Assembly: GCA_945877235.1 (NCBI GenBank)
Contig: CAMCRF010000001.1
Location: 372,001-436,000 of the forward strand
Origin: Bordetella parapertussis
Lineage (GTDB): Bacteria > Pseudomonadota > Gammaproteobacteria > Burkholderiales > Burkholderiaceae_A
Direction of reading: 5' to 3'
Length of the DNA: 64,000 nucleotides
Numbering within the stretch: the stretch's first letter is position 1; the number at the start of each line of letters is the position of its first letter. The translations under genes and the position numbers were made by a program. This document shows, piece after piece, positions 18,483 to 26,560 of this stretch. Under the pieces are notes generated by a model. That model searched no databases. It had not been told where the DNA came from and saw only the letters and a program-made list of their open reading frames with translations.

Positions 18483-19589
18483 TCAGTGGGTGAGCTTTGG
18501 GTCGAGAGCGTCACGAAGCGAATCAGTTAAAAGAGAGAGCGCCGTAACAAAAATGGCCATGGCGACGGTGGCAGCCGTGAGCTGCCACCAGATACCCACC
18601 AGCAGGTCGTTCTGGGCCTCGGTGAGCATAGTGCCCCAGGACACGCCGTCAACGGGGACACCAAATCCGAGGAATGACAGAATGACTTCCGCCTTGATGC
18701 AGGCCACTGTAAGAATGGAGAACTGCACGAGGATCACATGGCTGACATTGGGCAGAATGTGGACGAACATGCGACGCAGGCTGGAAGCCCCCATGGCATC
18801 TGCCGCCCGCACGTACTCTCGCTCTCGATGCTTCAGATACTCACCACGAACCAGCCGATAGGTGCCGGTCCAGCCGGTGACACCCAAAATAATCACGACC
18901 GCGATGGACCCTTTGCTGCCCAGCACCGCAGCGATGGCCAGAATCAGCAAAATATTCGGAATGGCATTGAATACGTTGTAGACCCAGTTAGAGAGGTCAT
19001 CCACCCAGCCACCGAACCAGCCCGAAACCGCGCCCAAGACGGTTCCAAGACCGACCGCAACCAGGGCTGCGGCAAGCCCCACCAGAATGCTCGTCTCCGC
19101 GCCCTTGAGCGTCTTGTCCAGAATATCCCTGCCCCACTTATCGGCGCCCAGCGGCAGGTCCTTTGCAAGCTCCTCCGGTGACTTGGGGCGATGACTCTGA
19201 GCATAGGCTTGGGCCGCTGCAAGCCCATCGGCGATTGGATCGGAGACATCGGTCTCAGTGGGCGTGCGCTTTTGCTCTTGGGCATTACCCGTGAGCACCA
19301 AGAGCGCAGCAGCAAGCGGGTCTTCCACATCCGTCTCGGTGATGGGCATCTCCGCCGTTGCTCCACCGACCTGCTGCTGGCTCGACTTCGCCGTGGAGTC
19401 AGCGTCAGAAGCGAAAAGACTGGGAGGCGCATGCGAGACCGCAACCTGCTCGGCCCAATGACTCGCAAGCAGTCCGCTGGCTGTGAGTGCAACGAGTACA
19501 AGCCAAATGCCGACCACGCCCAGCGAGACCACGCCCACGCGGTCCGCCAGAAAGCGCTGTCGCGCAAGCTGCCAAGCGCTCTGACTCAT
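18483..19589 (-). CDS. yejE: Oligopeptide ABC permease (YejE/DppC type) with duplicated insert
   Basis: A 368-residue BPD-type permease. One N-terminal span (about 18-42) is followed by a long periplasmic loop, then the DppC-like core with GADKWGRDILDKTLKGAETSILVG and the EAA-type loop REYVRAADAMGASSLRRMFVHILPNV. The loop (about 45-145) is unusually long and holds two copies of a short acidic motif: TETDVEDPLAAALL near residue 84 and TETDVSDPIADGLA near 112. Start ATG 19589 overlaps the upstream permease stop as ATGA. It would form the membrane channel with the YejB-like subunit. Confidence 0.9.
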   Translation of the reverse strand: MSQSAWQLARQRFLADRVGVVSLGVVGIWLVLVALTASGLLASHWAEQVAVSHAPPSLFASDADSTAKSSQQQVGGATAEMPITETDVEDPLAAALLVLTGNAQEQKRTPTETDVSDPIADGLAAAQAYAQSHRPKSPEELAKDLPLGADKWGRDILDKTLKGAETSILVGLAAALVAVGLGTVLGAVSGWFGGWVDDLSNWVYNVFNAIPNILLILAIAAVLGSKGSIAVVIILGVTGWTGTYRLVRGEYLKHREREYVRAADAMGASSLRRMFVHILPNVSHVILVQFSILTVACIKAEVILSFLGFGVPVDGVSWGTMLTEAQNDLLVGIWWQLTAATVAMAIFVTALSLLTDSLRDALDPKLTH

Positions 19590-20524
19590 TTGAGCTGAAT
19601 CCGCGGATCGGCCAAGCGGTAGAGCAGATCGCCGATCAGGTTAAAGATCATGGAGGCCAGCGCCACATAGACCGTAATGGCCTTGATGACCGGAAAGTCT
19701 GAGCGTTCAACCGCGAGAATAATTTCGCGGCCCAGGCCAGGAATGCCAAAGAAGCGCTCGAGCAGAAAGGCGCCCAAAAGCAGGCCAGGCAGATTTGAAA
19801 TCACGAAAGTAATGACTGGAACCAAGGCATTGCGAAGCACATGCACGAACATCACGCGCGTCTCGCTGAGCCCCTTTGCGCGTGCAGTGCGCACATAGTC
19901 TTGGTCGACCTCGTCCAGCACGAAGCTTCGAAAAAGGCGGGTGTTGGGTGCAATGCTGACGACCAGCCCCAGGAGAATCGGAAGCGGCGCATAAACAAGC
20001 AGATTCGTCCAGAACGCATCTCCCCAGCCCTGCACAGGGAACCAGCCAAGCTGATACGCAAGGAGGTACTGCCCCAGAATGATGAAGACCAGAATACTGA
20101 CCGACATAAACAGCGTGCAGAGGGCCATCACCCCGCGATCGACGGCCGATCCGCGCACCCACGCCACTCCAACTGCAATCACAATGCCCAGTATGGTCTC
20201 CAGCACCAGCAGGGGCAGGAGCACCGTGAGCGATGCAGGCAGACGGGAAGCGAAAATACTCGAGACCGTCTCGCCTGTTGTCCAACTGGTACCAAAATCG
20301 AAGGTCACAACCTGCTTCACAAAAATGAGCAGCTGCATATAGAGCGGCTCATCCAACCCAAGCTGCTGACGAATCGAGGCGATCTGAGCCTGGCTCGACA
20401 TGAGGCCCGCCAACACATAGGCGGGGTCTCCACCCACCCAGTTAAAGAGAAAGAAGACCAGCAGAATGACACCCGCCATGGTGGGCACCATCTGCCAAAG
20501 CCTTCGAAAAATATAGGCCGTCAA
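19586..20524 (-). CDS. yejB: Oligopeptide ABC permease (YejB/DppB type)
   Basis: A 312-residue permease with an N-terminal span opening in FRRLWQMVPTMAGVILLVFF, followed by the DppB-typical WVGGDPAY and the IRQQLGLDEPLYMQLL segment. The later membrane helices and the EAA-like loop DYVRTARAKGLSETRVMFVHVLRNALVP complete the fold. It is the partner of the YejE-like subunit. The start is a TTG at 20524, 7 bases after the binding-protein gene; no ATG or GTG gives a better N-terminus. Order and spacing show one operon: binding protein, permease, permease, ATPase. Confidence 0.9.
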   Translation of the reverse strand: MTAYIFRRLWQMVPTMAGVILLVFFLFNWVGGDPAYVLAGLMSSQAQIASIRQQLGLDEPLYMQLLIFVKQVVTFDFGTSWTTGETVSSIFASRLPASLTVLLPLLVLETILGIVIAVGVAWVRGSAVDRGVMALCTLFMSVSILVFIILGQYLLAYQLGWFPVQGWGDAFWTNLLVYAPLPILLGLVVSIAPNTRLFRSFVLDEVDQDYVRTARAKGLSETRVMFVHVLRNALVPVITFVISNLPGLLLGAFLLERFFGIPGLGREIILAVERSDFPVIKAITVYVALASMIFNLIGDLLYRLADPRIQLK

Positions 20525-20531
20525 AGCGTGC

Positions 20532-22331
20532 TCACTTCTGCTTCTGGATATCGAAATACATAAAGTCAGCCGTTACCAGAGGGTGCTTGCGAGACCCCAC
20601 CACCCAGGGCTGATTCAGACGCGTGGTGACCGCGGTGGAGCTCAAGCCCATCACGCCGTAGACCTCCATGAGCCGATAGAGGTTGTGCAGAATGCGCGTG
20701 CGCTCCGGTCCAGGGGGCGTGACCTTGAGCTGCTCGAAGTAACGATCGTAGTCGGCGTTCTCAAAGCAGGCGTAGTTATTCATTCCGATGGTGCGAGACG
20801 AGAGCAGTTTCATCACGTACACCACATTCGAAGCACGGGTCCAGCCCAATCCCCACGAAGGCACCGCACACTGCTTGCCCTGCTTGAGCATTTCGGGGAA
20901 CTTGTCTTTCTTGACCTCAAGACGAATGCCGACACGATCCATGGAACGCTTCCAGAGTTCATCGCGCTCGCGGTCAATGGAGGCGGTTGATGAAAAAATC
21001 GTAAAGACCAGCGGCTTTCCATCGGGGTAGACCCGAAAGCCATCGGGCCCTTTACGGTATCCATAGTGGTCCAGGAGGGCATTGGCCAAGGCGGGGTCGT
21101 ATCGATTCACGCCGCGATAGTTGGGGTCGTGTCCGGGAATCACCGGAGCCACAAGCTGGCTCGCCTTGATCGCTTGATTCTTGCGGATGACCCGAATTTC
21201 CTCGTCCACATCGAAGGCCATGATGATGGCGCGCCGCAGCGCAATGCGCTCTGGGGTGTACCCGCCGATGGCCGGGTCTTTCAGATTGAAGAACTGATAC
21301 CGAATATCGGACTCTACGCTTCGGTACATGCCCATGCCTTTCTGGGCAAGTTCGGGCTGCAGCTCATTTTTGGGTGTGAGCGCCTTCTCAATGAAGCTCG
21401 TGGGTACGCTCAGGAGATCTAATTCTCCGCCCTGAAACGCCAGCCACGAGGACTGTGCCTCTTCGATAATGCTGATCTCCACACGGCCGATCTGAGGCAT
21501 GAGGCGCCCCTTCATCTGCTCGGCCACTTTACGATCGGCTTCGATTGCATTGGAATCTGGCTGGTAATTCCACTCGAACCCAGGGAAGTCAGGGTTGGCC
21601 GTGAGAATAATCTTTGAGCCCGGAACCACCCGATCCAGCTTGTAGGGCCCAGAGCCAACGGGCCGCTGCATCATGGCCTCTGCACCATGAAACTCCACCA
21701 CCTCTCTGGCCATGGCCCCCATGTAGCCCCGCTCAAAGACATCGAGCAGCTCGGGAGACGGACGGGTGAGGCGCAGACGCAGGGTATGAGAATCGAGCAC
21801 CTCGATGCCGGGGATCTTCTGGTCGTAGTCAAACTTGCCGGTCTCGATCGCCTTCTTGTGGGCATCCGCCAGGCCAACGATTGCGTCCTCGAAGTCGGAG
21901 AGCTGAGGGGAGATGGACTTGGGGTCTGCATGCCTAAAAATGGTGTACGCAAAATCCTTGGCCTGAAGCTCGCGGCGTTTTCCCTTAAAAGCCGGATCCG
22001 GGGTGAAGTAGAGCCCCTTACGAATCTTGAAGGTGAAGGTCAGGCCATCGGGGGACACCTCGGGCATCGCTTCTGCCGCGTAGGGCACGAGCCTCGAAGG
22101 ACTGGCCAGCCAATCCCATTTCACGAGCGTGTGAAAAATGGCCGAGACCACCGTATTGGAATAGAGATCGCTGATGCGCGCGGGGTCAAACCCGGTTGTG
22201 GCCTGGGGAAACGAGACCCGCAGCACCTTGTTGGGGTCGGCGGGGCTGCGGGGCTCTGCAGCCCATGCAGTCCCCCAAGCACTCGAGGCCCCAATCACCA
22301 ATAAGCAGCAGGCCAGCACCATGCGTCGCAT
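20532..22331 (-). CDS. yejA: Extracellular solute-binding protein family 5 (peptide-binding)
   Basis: A periplasmic binding protein of 599 residues. The Sec signal peptide (about 1-25) has hydrophobic core MVLACCLLVIGASSAWG and probable cleavage after AWA. Family-5 features follow, including an early KVLRVSFPQATTGFDPA and LVPYAAEAMPEVSPDGLTFTFKIRKGL. Proteins of this class capture oligopeptides for the ABC importer encoded downstream; some instead bind other ligands, so the substrate is inferred. AGGAG precedes the ATG at 22331. It is transcribed divergently from the M32 carboxypeptidase gene, which could digest the imported peptides. Confidence 0.9.
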   Translation of the reverse strand: MRRMVLACCLLVIGASSAWGTAWAAEPRSPADPNKVLRVSFPQATTGFDPARISDLYSNTVVSAIFHTLVKWDWLASPSRLVPYAAEAMPEVSPDGLTFTFKIRKGLYFTPDPAFKGKRRELQAKDFAYTIFRHADPKSISPQLSDFEDAIVGLADAHKKAIETGKFDYDQKIPGIEVLDSHTLRLRLTRPSPELLDVFERGYMGAMAREVVEFHGAEAMMQRPVGSGPYKLDRVVPGSKIILTANPDFPGFEWNYQPDSNAIEADRKVAEQMKGRLMPQIGRVEISIIEEAQSSWLAFQGGELDLLSVPTSFIEKALTPKNELQPELAQKGMGMYRSVESDIRYQFFNLKDPAIGGYTPERIALRRAIIMAFDVDEEIRVIRKNQAIKASQLVAPVIPGHDPNYRGVNRYDPALANALLDHYGYRKGPDGFRVYPDGKPLVFTIFSSTASIDRERDELWKRSMDRVGIRLEVKKDKFPEMLKQGKQCAVPSWGLGWTRASNVVYVMKLLSSRTIGMNNYACFENADYDRYFEQLKVTPPGPERTRILHNLYRLMEVYGVMGLSSTAVTTRLNQPWVVGSRKHPLVTADFMYFDIQKQK

Positions 22332-22394
22332 TCACTTGCTCCTACAATCTGGATGCTTGAATTCAACCACAACATTGACCTAGGGAGACCCCTA

Positions 22395-23879
22395 ATGCCC
22401 GCCGCATACGACGCCTTGGCCCGCCAGCAGACTCAGCTCTATCGGCTTGGCCATTTGAGTGCAATCTGCAACTGGGATCAAGCGGCCAACATGCCGCCCA
22501 AGGGGAACGATGCCCGCTCGGCGGCTATGGCCGAACTGGCCCAGCTTATGCACCAACTCTCGACCGACCCCAAGGTGGACACCCTCATGCAGCAGGCGCT
22601 GCAGGAGTCTTTGAACGACGACGAGTCCGCAAACCTGCGCGAAATCCACCATCAATGGCGCAGACAAAAGGCGCTGCCCGAGCGCCTCGTTACCCAAAAG
22701 GAGATTGCAACCGGGCGGTGTGAGCACGCCTGGCGAAGCCAACGCCCCGCAAACGACTGGGCGGGGTTTCTCGAGAACTTCCGGCCCGTGGTGGCGCTCG
22801 CCCGAGAGGAAGCCGATCGCCTCTCCCAGTCACTGGGGGTGAGCCGCTATGAGGCCCTGGTCGACGGGTTTGAGCCGGGACTCACCGAGGCCGAAATCGA
22901 GGCCGTCTTTGGCCCACTGCGACAGTGGCTGCCCGGGCTGATTGCACAGGTCACCGAGAGGCAGTCCAGCGAGCCCGTGATTCAGCCCCAGGGCCCATTC
23001 CCACTGGAAGCGCAGCGCGCGCTCTGCGAGCGGGTGATGCACCTGCTTGGGTTTGACTTCACGGCAGGGCGCCTGGATGTCAGCACCCACCCTTTCTGCG
23101 GCGGTGTGCCCGAGGATGTGCGGCTCACCACCCGCTTTAACGCCCAGGAGTTTCTGGGATCACTCTACGGCACCATTCATGAGACGGGGCACGGCCGCTA
23201 TCAGCAGAACCTGCCTGCGGCCTGGCTTGGGCAGCCGATGGCCCAGGCACGCTCCATGGCCTTTCACGAGAGCCAATCGCTCTTCTTTGAAATGCAGCTC
23301 GGCGCGCATCCGGGCTTTGTGACCCAGCTCAGCCCGCTCCTCATTGAGGCGTTTGGTCCCCAGGAGGCCTTTGAGCCAGAGAACCTGCAGCGGCTGCTCA
23401 CCCGAGTGAAGCGGGGCTACATTCGGGTGGATTCGGATGAAGTAACTTATCCCGCGCACATCCTGTTGCGCACTAAGCTCGAGCGCGCGCTCATCGCGGG
23501 CGAGATCGAGGCCGAAGACCTGCCCTCGCTCTGGGATGCGGAGCTCGAGGCCTTGCTCGGTCTGCGCTGCGATGGCGAACACCATCAGGGTGTGATGCAG
23601 GACATCCACTGGCCGGCGGGTCTCTTTGGCTACTTCCCCTGCTACACGCTCGGCGCCATGTATGCCGCTCAGTGGTTCGCCACAATAGAGAAGGCCCGCC
23701 CGACCGTGCATGCGGAGATTGAGAGGGGCCAGCTGGAGCCGACCTTCGACTGGCTAAAGACCAACATCTGGCAGCAGGGGAGTCGCTGGACGGGCGCGGA
23801 GCTCGCCCATCGCGCAAGCGGGGAGACCCTGAACCCGCAGTACTTTAAGAATCACCTCAACCGTCGGTATCTGGCTTAA
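22395..23879 (+). CDS. Carboxypeptidase Taq (M32) zinc metallopeptidase
   Basis: A cytosolic M32 carboxypeptidase of 494 residues. The zinc motif HETGH lies at about residue 262 (context GTIHETGHGRYQQNLP). The family-typical DVRLTTRF lies just before it, HESQSLFFEMQLG after it, and YIRVDSDEVTYPAHILLR further on. The enzyme removes C-terminal residues from peptides. I chose the ATG at 22395 with GGGAG about 9 bases upstream; an in-frame TTG-like start at 22353 would add 14 poorly conserved residues. It lies divergently from the peptide importer operon, consistent with a role in using imported peptides. Confidence 0.92.
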   Translation: MPAAYDALARQQTQLYRLGHLSAICNWDQAANMPPKGNDARSAAMAELAQLMHQLSTDPKVDTLMQQALQESLNDDESANLREIHHQWRRQKALPERLVTQKEIATGRCEHAWRSQRPANDWAGFLENFRPVVALAREEADRLSQSLGVSRYEALVDGFEPGLTEAEIEAVFGPLRQWLPGLIAQVTERQSSEPVIQPQGPFPLEAQRALCERVMHLLGFDFTAGRLDVSTHPFCGGVPEDVRLTTRFNAQEFLGSLYGTIHETGHGRYQQNLPAAWLGQPMAQARSMAFHESQSLFFEMQLGAHPGFVTQLSPLLIEAFGPQEAFEPENLQRLLTRVKRGYIRVDSDEVTYPAHILLRTKLERALIAGEIEAEDLPSLWDAELEALLGLRCDGEHHQGVMQDIHWPAGLFGYFPCYTLGAMYAAQWFATIEKARPTVHAEIERGQLEPTFDWLKTNIWQQGSRWTGAELAHRASGETLNPQYFKNHLNRRYLA

Positions 23880-23928
23880 CTGACGAGGATCAATAAAACC
23901 CTCCCCAAACCCGCGAGAATGAGCGCCC

Positions 23929-24978
23929 ATGCAAACCCTTTTCGAACATTTAGAAACAGGCCAGGTGGCGGCGCTCCTGGGACTGATCGTTGGCCTCTGC
24001 TTCGGCGCCCTCGCCCAGCAGAGTCGGTTCTGCCTGCGCTCAGCCTGCATTGAGTTCTGGCGCAACAAACCTGGCGCCAAGTTCGCAATCTGGCTCTTTA
24101 CCTTCTCGGTTGCACTCTTTATTACCCAGATCCTGATCGAGACCGACCACCTGAGCACGGGCAGCATCCGCCAGCTTGCGGCAACCGGGTCGATGAGCGG
24201 CGCCATCGTTGGCGGACTGCTCTTCGGGGTAGGAATGATCCTGGCCAGGGGCTGCGCAAGCCGTCTTCTGGTGCTCTCGGGCACGGGGAATCAGCGTGCA
24301 CTGGTGGCTGGACTGATCGTGACCGTGGTGTCGCAGGCGTCGCTGCGCGGAGGGCTCTCGCCAGTCCGCGAAGACATCTCCTCTTGGTGGCTGGTGGACG
24401 CAGGCACCCGAAACCTCGCGGCCTACCTGCCCACCTACGCTCCTGTTGTGCTGGCTGTGGTGCTGTTTGCCATTGCCGTCTGGCTGGTGAGCCGACACAA
24501 GGGCGAGGAGAGTGTCTGGCATCAGGTGGCCGCCATCGGCGTGGGGATATCGGTTGCCCTGGGCTGGGGCCTCACCGCCTGGCATGCAAGCTGGTCCTTC
24601 GATGTAGTTCAGATCAAGAGCGTGAGCTTCACGGGGCCCTCAGCCGACACGCTCATGGGGCTTATCAATGAGCCAAGCCTGCCCCTTTCGTTTGATATCG
24701 GAATTGTGGGCGGCGTCTTCGCCGGGGCCTTTTTTGCCTCTGTGCTCAGCGGCGAATTCAAGATCCAAGCCTTCACCGAGGAGACTGGCCTTGCGCGCTA
24801 CATCTTTGGCGCCTGCCTCATGGGGTTTGGCGGCATGCTAGCTGGCGGCTGCGCCGTGGGCGCGGGCGTCACAGGGGGGGCGGTGATGGCGCTCACCTCC
24901 TGGGTGGCGCTGCTGGCGATGTGGCTGGCGGCTGGCATGACCGATGCGCTGCTGGATAAGCCAAGCGCGTCAAGATAG
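23929..24978 (+). CDS. YeeE/YedE-family sulfur-compound transporter
   Basis: A 349-residue inner-membrane protein with about nine to ten hydrophobic segments and two pseudo-symmetric halves. Family features are CFGALAQQSRFCLRSACIEFW near the N-terminus, GMILARGCASRLLVLSGTGN in the first half and GFGGMLAGGCAVGAGVTGG in the second half. The Gly-Cys loops correspond to the cysteines that pass thiosulfate in the characterised TsuA protein. Substrate (thiosulfate or another sulfur species) is inferred from family knowledge. It appears to be a single gene, with no TusA-like gene beside it. Confidence 0.85.
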   Translation: MQTLFEHLETGQVAALLGLIVGLCFGALAQQSRFCLRSACIEFWRNKPGAKFAIWLFTFSVALFITQILIETDHLSTGSIRQLAATGSMSGAIVGGLLFGVGMILARGCASRLLVLSGTGNQRALVAGLIVTVVSQASLRGGLSPVREDISSWWLVDAGTRNLAAYLPTYAPVVLAVVLFAIAVWLVSRHKGEESVWHQVAAIGVGISVALGWGLTAWHASWSFDVVQIKSVSFTGPSADTLMGLINEPSLPLSFDIGIVGGVFAGAFFASVLSGEFKIQAFTEETGLARYIFGACLMGFGGMLAGGCAVGAGVTGGAVMALTSWVALLAMWLAAGMTDALLDKPSASR

Positions 24979-25076
24979 ACAGGCCGCCCCCCTACTCTCG
25001 ACCCGCCAGCACCTTGTGTAGCCTGCACCGCGAGTCACCAGAATCATTCCGGGCCCCCCCTGCTTATAAGCCGTCT

Positions 25077-25478
25077 CTAAAGACGCGCGTCTTGCCTGCT
25101 GAGCTCGCCCGGCCAGCCCAGAATATCGGCATCGGCAGTCACCAATGTTGCCCTGTGGTGGATGGCCGTTGCCACGATGAAGCGATCGGCGGGGTCTTTG
25201 TGAAAATTGCGCAGTTGGGCAGCAATGAGACTCAAGCGACCATCAAGGCTTATCTCTTGAATGCCGGCTTGGAGCAGATCAGACCGCCATGCCTCTGCTG
25301 GGATCGGCAACTCGATCCGCCCTTTCGCGGCCAGCATGGCTGACTCCCAGAAGCTGATCGCATTGACTGCCACTCGATCCGTTCGCCAAACACGGTCAAT
25401 TAAGCCCCGTGACTGCTCGCCGAGCGCCTTGTCGTCTCGGTCTAACCACAGCAAAACATGCGTATCGAGAACAATCAC
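25077..25478 (-). CDS. vapC: VapC-like PIN-domain toxin
   Basis: A PIN-domain protein of 133 residues. It has the first catalytic Asp in MIVLDTHVLLW, the Glu region in ISFWESAMLAAKG, and the later acidic cluster in DPADRFIVATA and LVTADADI. PIN toxins are Mg-dependent endoribonucleases that cut tRNA or rRNA and stop translation. All key acidic residues are present, so it looks intact. Its start overlaps the antitoxin stop by 4 bases (ATGA). It is convergent with the YeeE gene. Confidence 0.9.
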   Translation of the reverse strand: MIVLDTHVLLWLDRDDKALGEQSRGLIDRVWRTDRVAVNAISFWESAMLAAKGRIELPIPAEAWRSDLLQAGIQEISLDGRLSLIAAQLRNFHKDPADRFIVATAIHHRATLVTADADILGWPGELSRQDARL

Positions 25479-25705
25479 GCCAGGGCATCCCAGTCATCGG
25501 GGTCGAGCGGCGCGACGACGTCGCACAACACCTTCAGGCCTGGATGCAATCCGAATGGAGAACTCGTCCGTCCACCCGAGTAGGGGTGTACCTCTGCCAC
25601 GGGCCTGCCGTTCTTTGTCACAACCAGGATTTCGCCACTGTTTGCGACCTCATCTACCAATGACAGGCACTTGGCTTTGAACTCTGAGATTTGTATGGTT
25701 TGCAT
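25475..25705 (-). CDS. Phd/YefM-family antitoxin
   Basis: A 76-residue antitoxin. The N-terminal Phd/YefM DNA-binding domain contains ISEFKAKCLSLVDEVANSG and ILVVTKNGRPVAEV. The short C-terminal toxin-neutralising tail is rich in Pro/Asp and ends DPDDWDALA. It should bind the PIN toxin encoded immediately downstream and repress the shared promoter. AGGGGG lies about 8 bases before the ATG. Phd-type antitoxins paired with PIN toxins are common. See the promoter-operator entry upstream. Confidence 0.9.
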   Translation of the reverse strand: MQTIQISEFKAKCLSLVDEVANSGEILVVTKNGRPVAEVHPYSGGRTSSPFGLHPGLKVLCDVVAPLDPDDWDALA

Positions 25706-25720
25706 GTATAGCCCCCTTAG

Positions 25721-25764
25721 TTGACCATTTTAAATACTATAGTCATATGAATGACCATGGTCAA
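25721..25764 (-). promoter_or_regulatory. Toxin-antitoxin promoter with palindromic operator
   Basis: Reading the minus strand, a -35 hexamer TTGACC (25764-25759), a 17-base spacer and a -10 hexamer TATAGT (25741-25736) form a good sigma-70 promoter. The perfect 12-base palindrome TGACCATGGTCA (25752-25763) overlaps the -35. A second half-site, TTGACCAT on the plus strand (25721-25728), sits at the expected transcription start. This layout suits autorepression by the antitoxin-toxin complex. Hexamers and palindrome are seen directly; the repressor assignment is inferred. Confidence 0.75.
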
Positions 25765-25823
25765 CAAGAAGCCCACTTTATCAAGCCGTGATGCCTCAGG
25801 GCGGCCCACTGTGGAGCAGCCCC

Positions 25824-26180
25824 CTACTGGCTCACTTCTTTGGCAATTTCAATACCCACCGATACGAGCGACTTGCCTCCAGCGCCCTCGGCCGCGCACT
25901 TGTCTATCCACATCTGCTGGAGTGCCTCTCGCGTGAGCCCCTTGCCAACCGTAGCGGGGCTGCCCATACCGTAGCCCGTGAGCATGCCCTGAAGATAGGC
26001 GGTAATGGTCGCCGCAACCGTTTTGTTGCTGGCCAGCTTATTCACTTCAGTGCAACTGAAACGGCCAAGGCCGTGGGCCAAAAAACCGGACTGGGCGGAG
26101 GCTGCAGTGGCTACAGAACCTGCTGCGCACACGAAGGCTGAGGCGAGCATGAGCTTGCTGATTCGGGGGGGAGAGTGCAC
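25824..26180 (-). CDS. Small secreted protein of unknown function, two cysteines
   Basis: About 118 residues from a GTG at 26180 (preceded by GAAGGAAA). A longer version from an ATG at 26207 adds nine residues and is less likely because that ATG lies at the predicted transcription start. The Sec signal peptide spans about 1-30, with core LMLASAFVCAAGSVATAASAQ-like and cleavage after SAQ. The mature part of about 88 residues has two cysteines (FSCTEV and DKCAAE) that could form a disulfide, and the segment TAYLQGMLTGYG. This spacing loosely recalls HdeA/HdeB or Rap1a-type small periplasmic proteins, but I cannot assign it. It has its own promoter and no obvious partner. Confidence 0.6.
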   Translation of the reverse strand: MHSPPRISKLMLASAFVCAAGSVATAASAQSGFLAHGLGRFSCTEVNKLASNKTVAATITAYLQGMLTGYGMGSPATVGKGLTREALQQMWIDKCAAEGAGGKSLVSVGIEIAKEVSQ

Positions 26181-26196
26181 GGCGTTTCCTTCTTCC

Positions 26197-26244
26197 AGAG
26201 GATTCATATCCTCTTAGTATCGGAAAGCGAGAAGAAATCTTCAA
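26197..26244 (-). promoter_or_regulatory. Predicted sigma-70 promoter with inverted repeat for the secreted protein
   Basis: On the minus strand, TTGAAG (26244-26239), a 17-base spacer and GATACT (26221-26216) resemble -35 and -10 hexamers (four of six matches each). An inverted repeat, AGAGGAT-TCAT-ATCCTCT (26197-26214), follows at once and covers the predicted start of transcription near 26209. It could be an operator or a 5' hairpin. The repeat is perfect; its function is inferred. Confidence 0.5.
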
Positions 26245-26262
26245 CCGCGACGCCGGTGTATG

Positions 26263-26338
26263 TGGCGTCCCCTAGGGGATTCGAACCCCTGTACTCACCG
26301 TGAAAGGGTGATGTCCTAGGCCTCTAGACGAAGGGGAC
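26263..26338 (-). tRNA. tRNA-Glu (anticodon TTC)
   Basis: A 76-base cloverleaf including an encoded CCA. The acceptor stem pairs GTCCCCT with AGGGGAC, the anticodon stem-loop is CACCC-TTTCACG-GTG-like with TTC at the anticodon, and the T-loop is GGTTCGAATCC. It lies downstream of tRNA-Ala on the same strand and is probably processed from the same transcript. Confidence 0.95.
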
Positions 26339-26394
26339 CCGTAAAAAACGAGCCGACTGCATTTTTGCTGCTACACGACCCATCACCGATTCGG

Positions 26395-26470
<76 letters not shown>

Positions 26471-26481
26471 GTGTAAAAGCA

Positions 26482-26517
26482 AGCGCGCATGTTAAGGCAT
26501 TGCACAAAACTTGTCCA
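26482..26517 (-). promoter_or_regulatory. Predicted tRNA promoter with GC-rich discriminator
   Basis: On the minus strand, TGGACA (26517-26512), a 17-base spacer and TAACAT (26494-26489) are followed directly by GCGCGC, then the tRNA-Ala 5' end about 12 bases past the predicted start. A GC-rich discriminator is the known hallmark of stable-RNA promoters that ppGpp shuts down. It is divergent from folD. Confidence 0.6.
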
Positions 26518-26560
26518 GTTACGGGTAAGAAAAGAGGCCCGGTGCTACCATCTGCGGTCT

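Noticed and set aside
25080..25093. Perfect palindrome AAGACGCGCGTCTT at the vapC stop as a terminator
   Set aside because: The stem is short and no T-run follows on either strand; it also encodes the last vapC residues.
25077..26338. Genomic island inserted at the tRNA-Glu 3' end
   Set aside because: The toxin-antitoxin pair and secreted protein lie on the 3' side of the tRNA, but I found no integrase gene and no direct repeat of the tRNA 3' end between 24979 and 26262.
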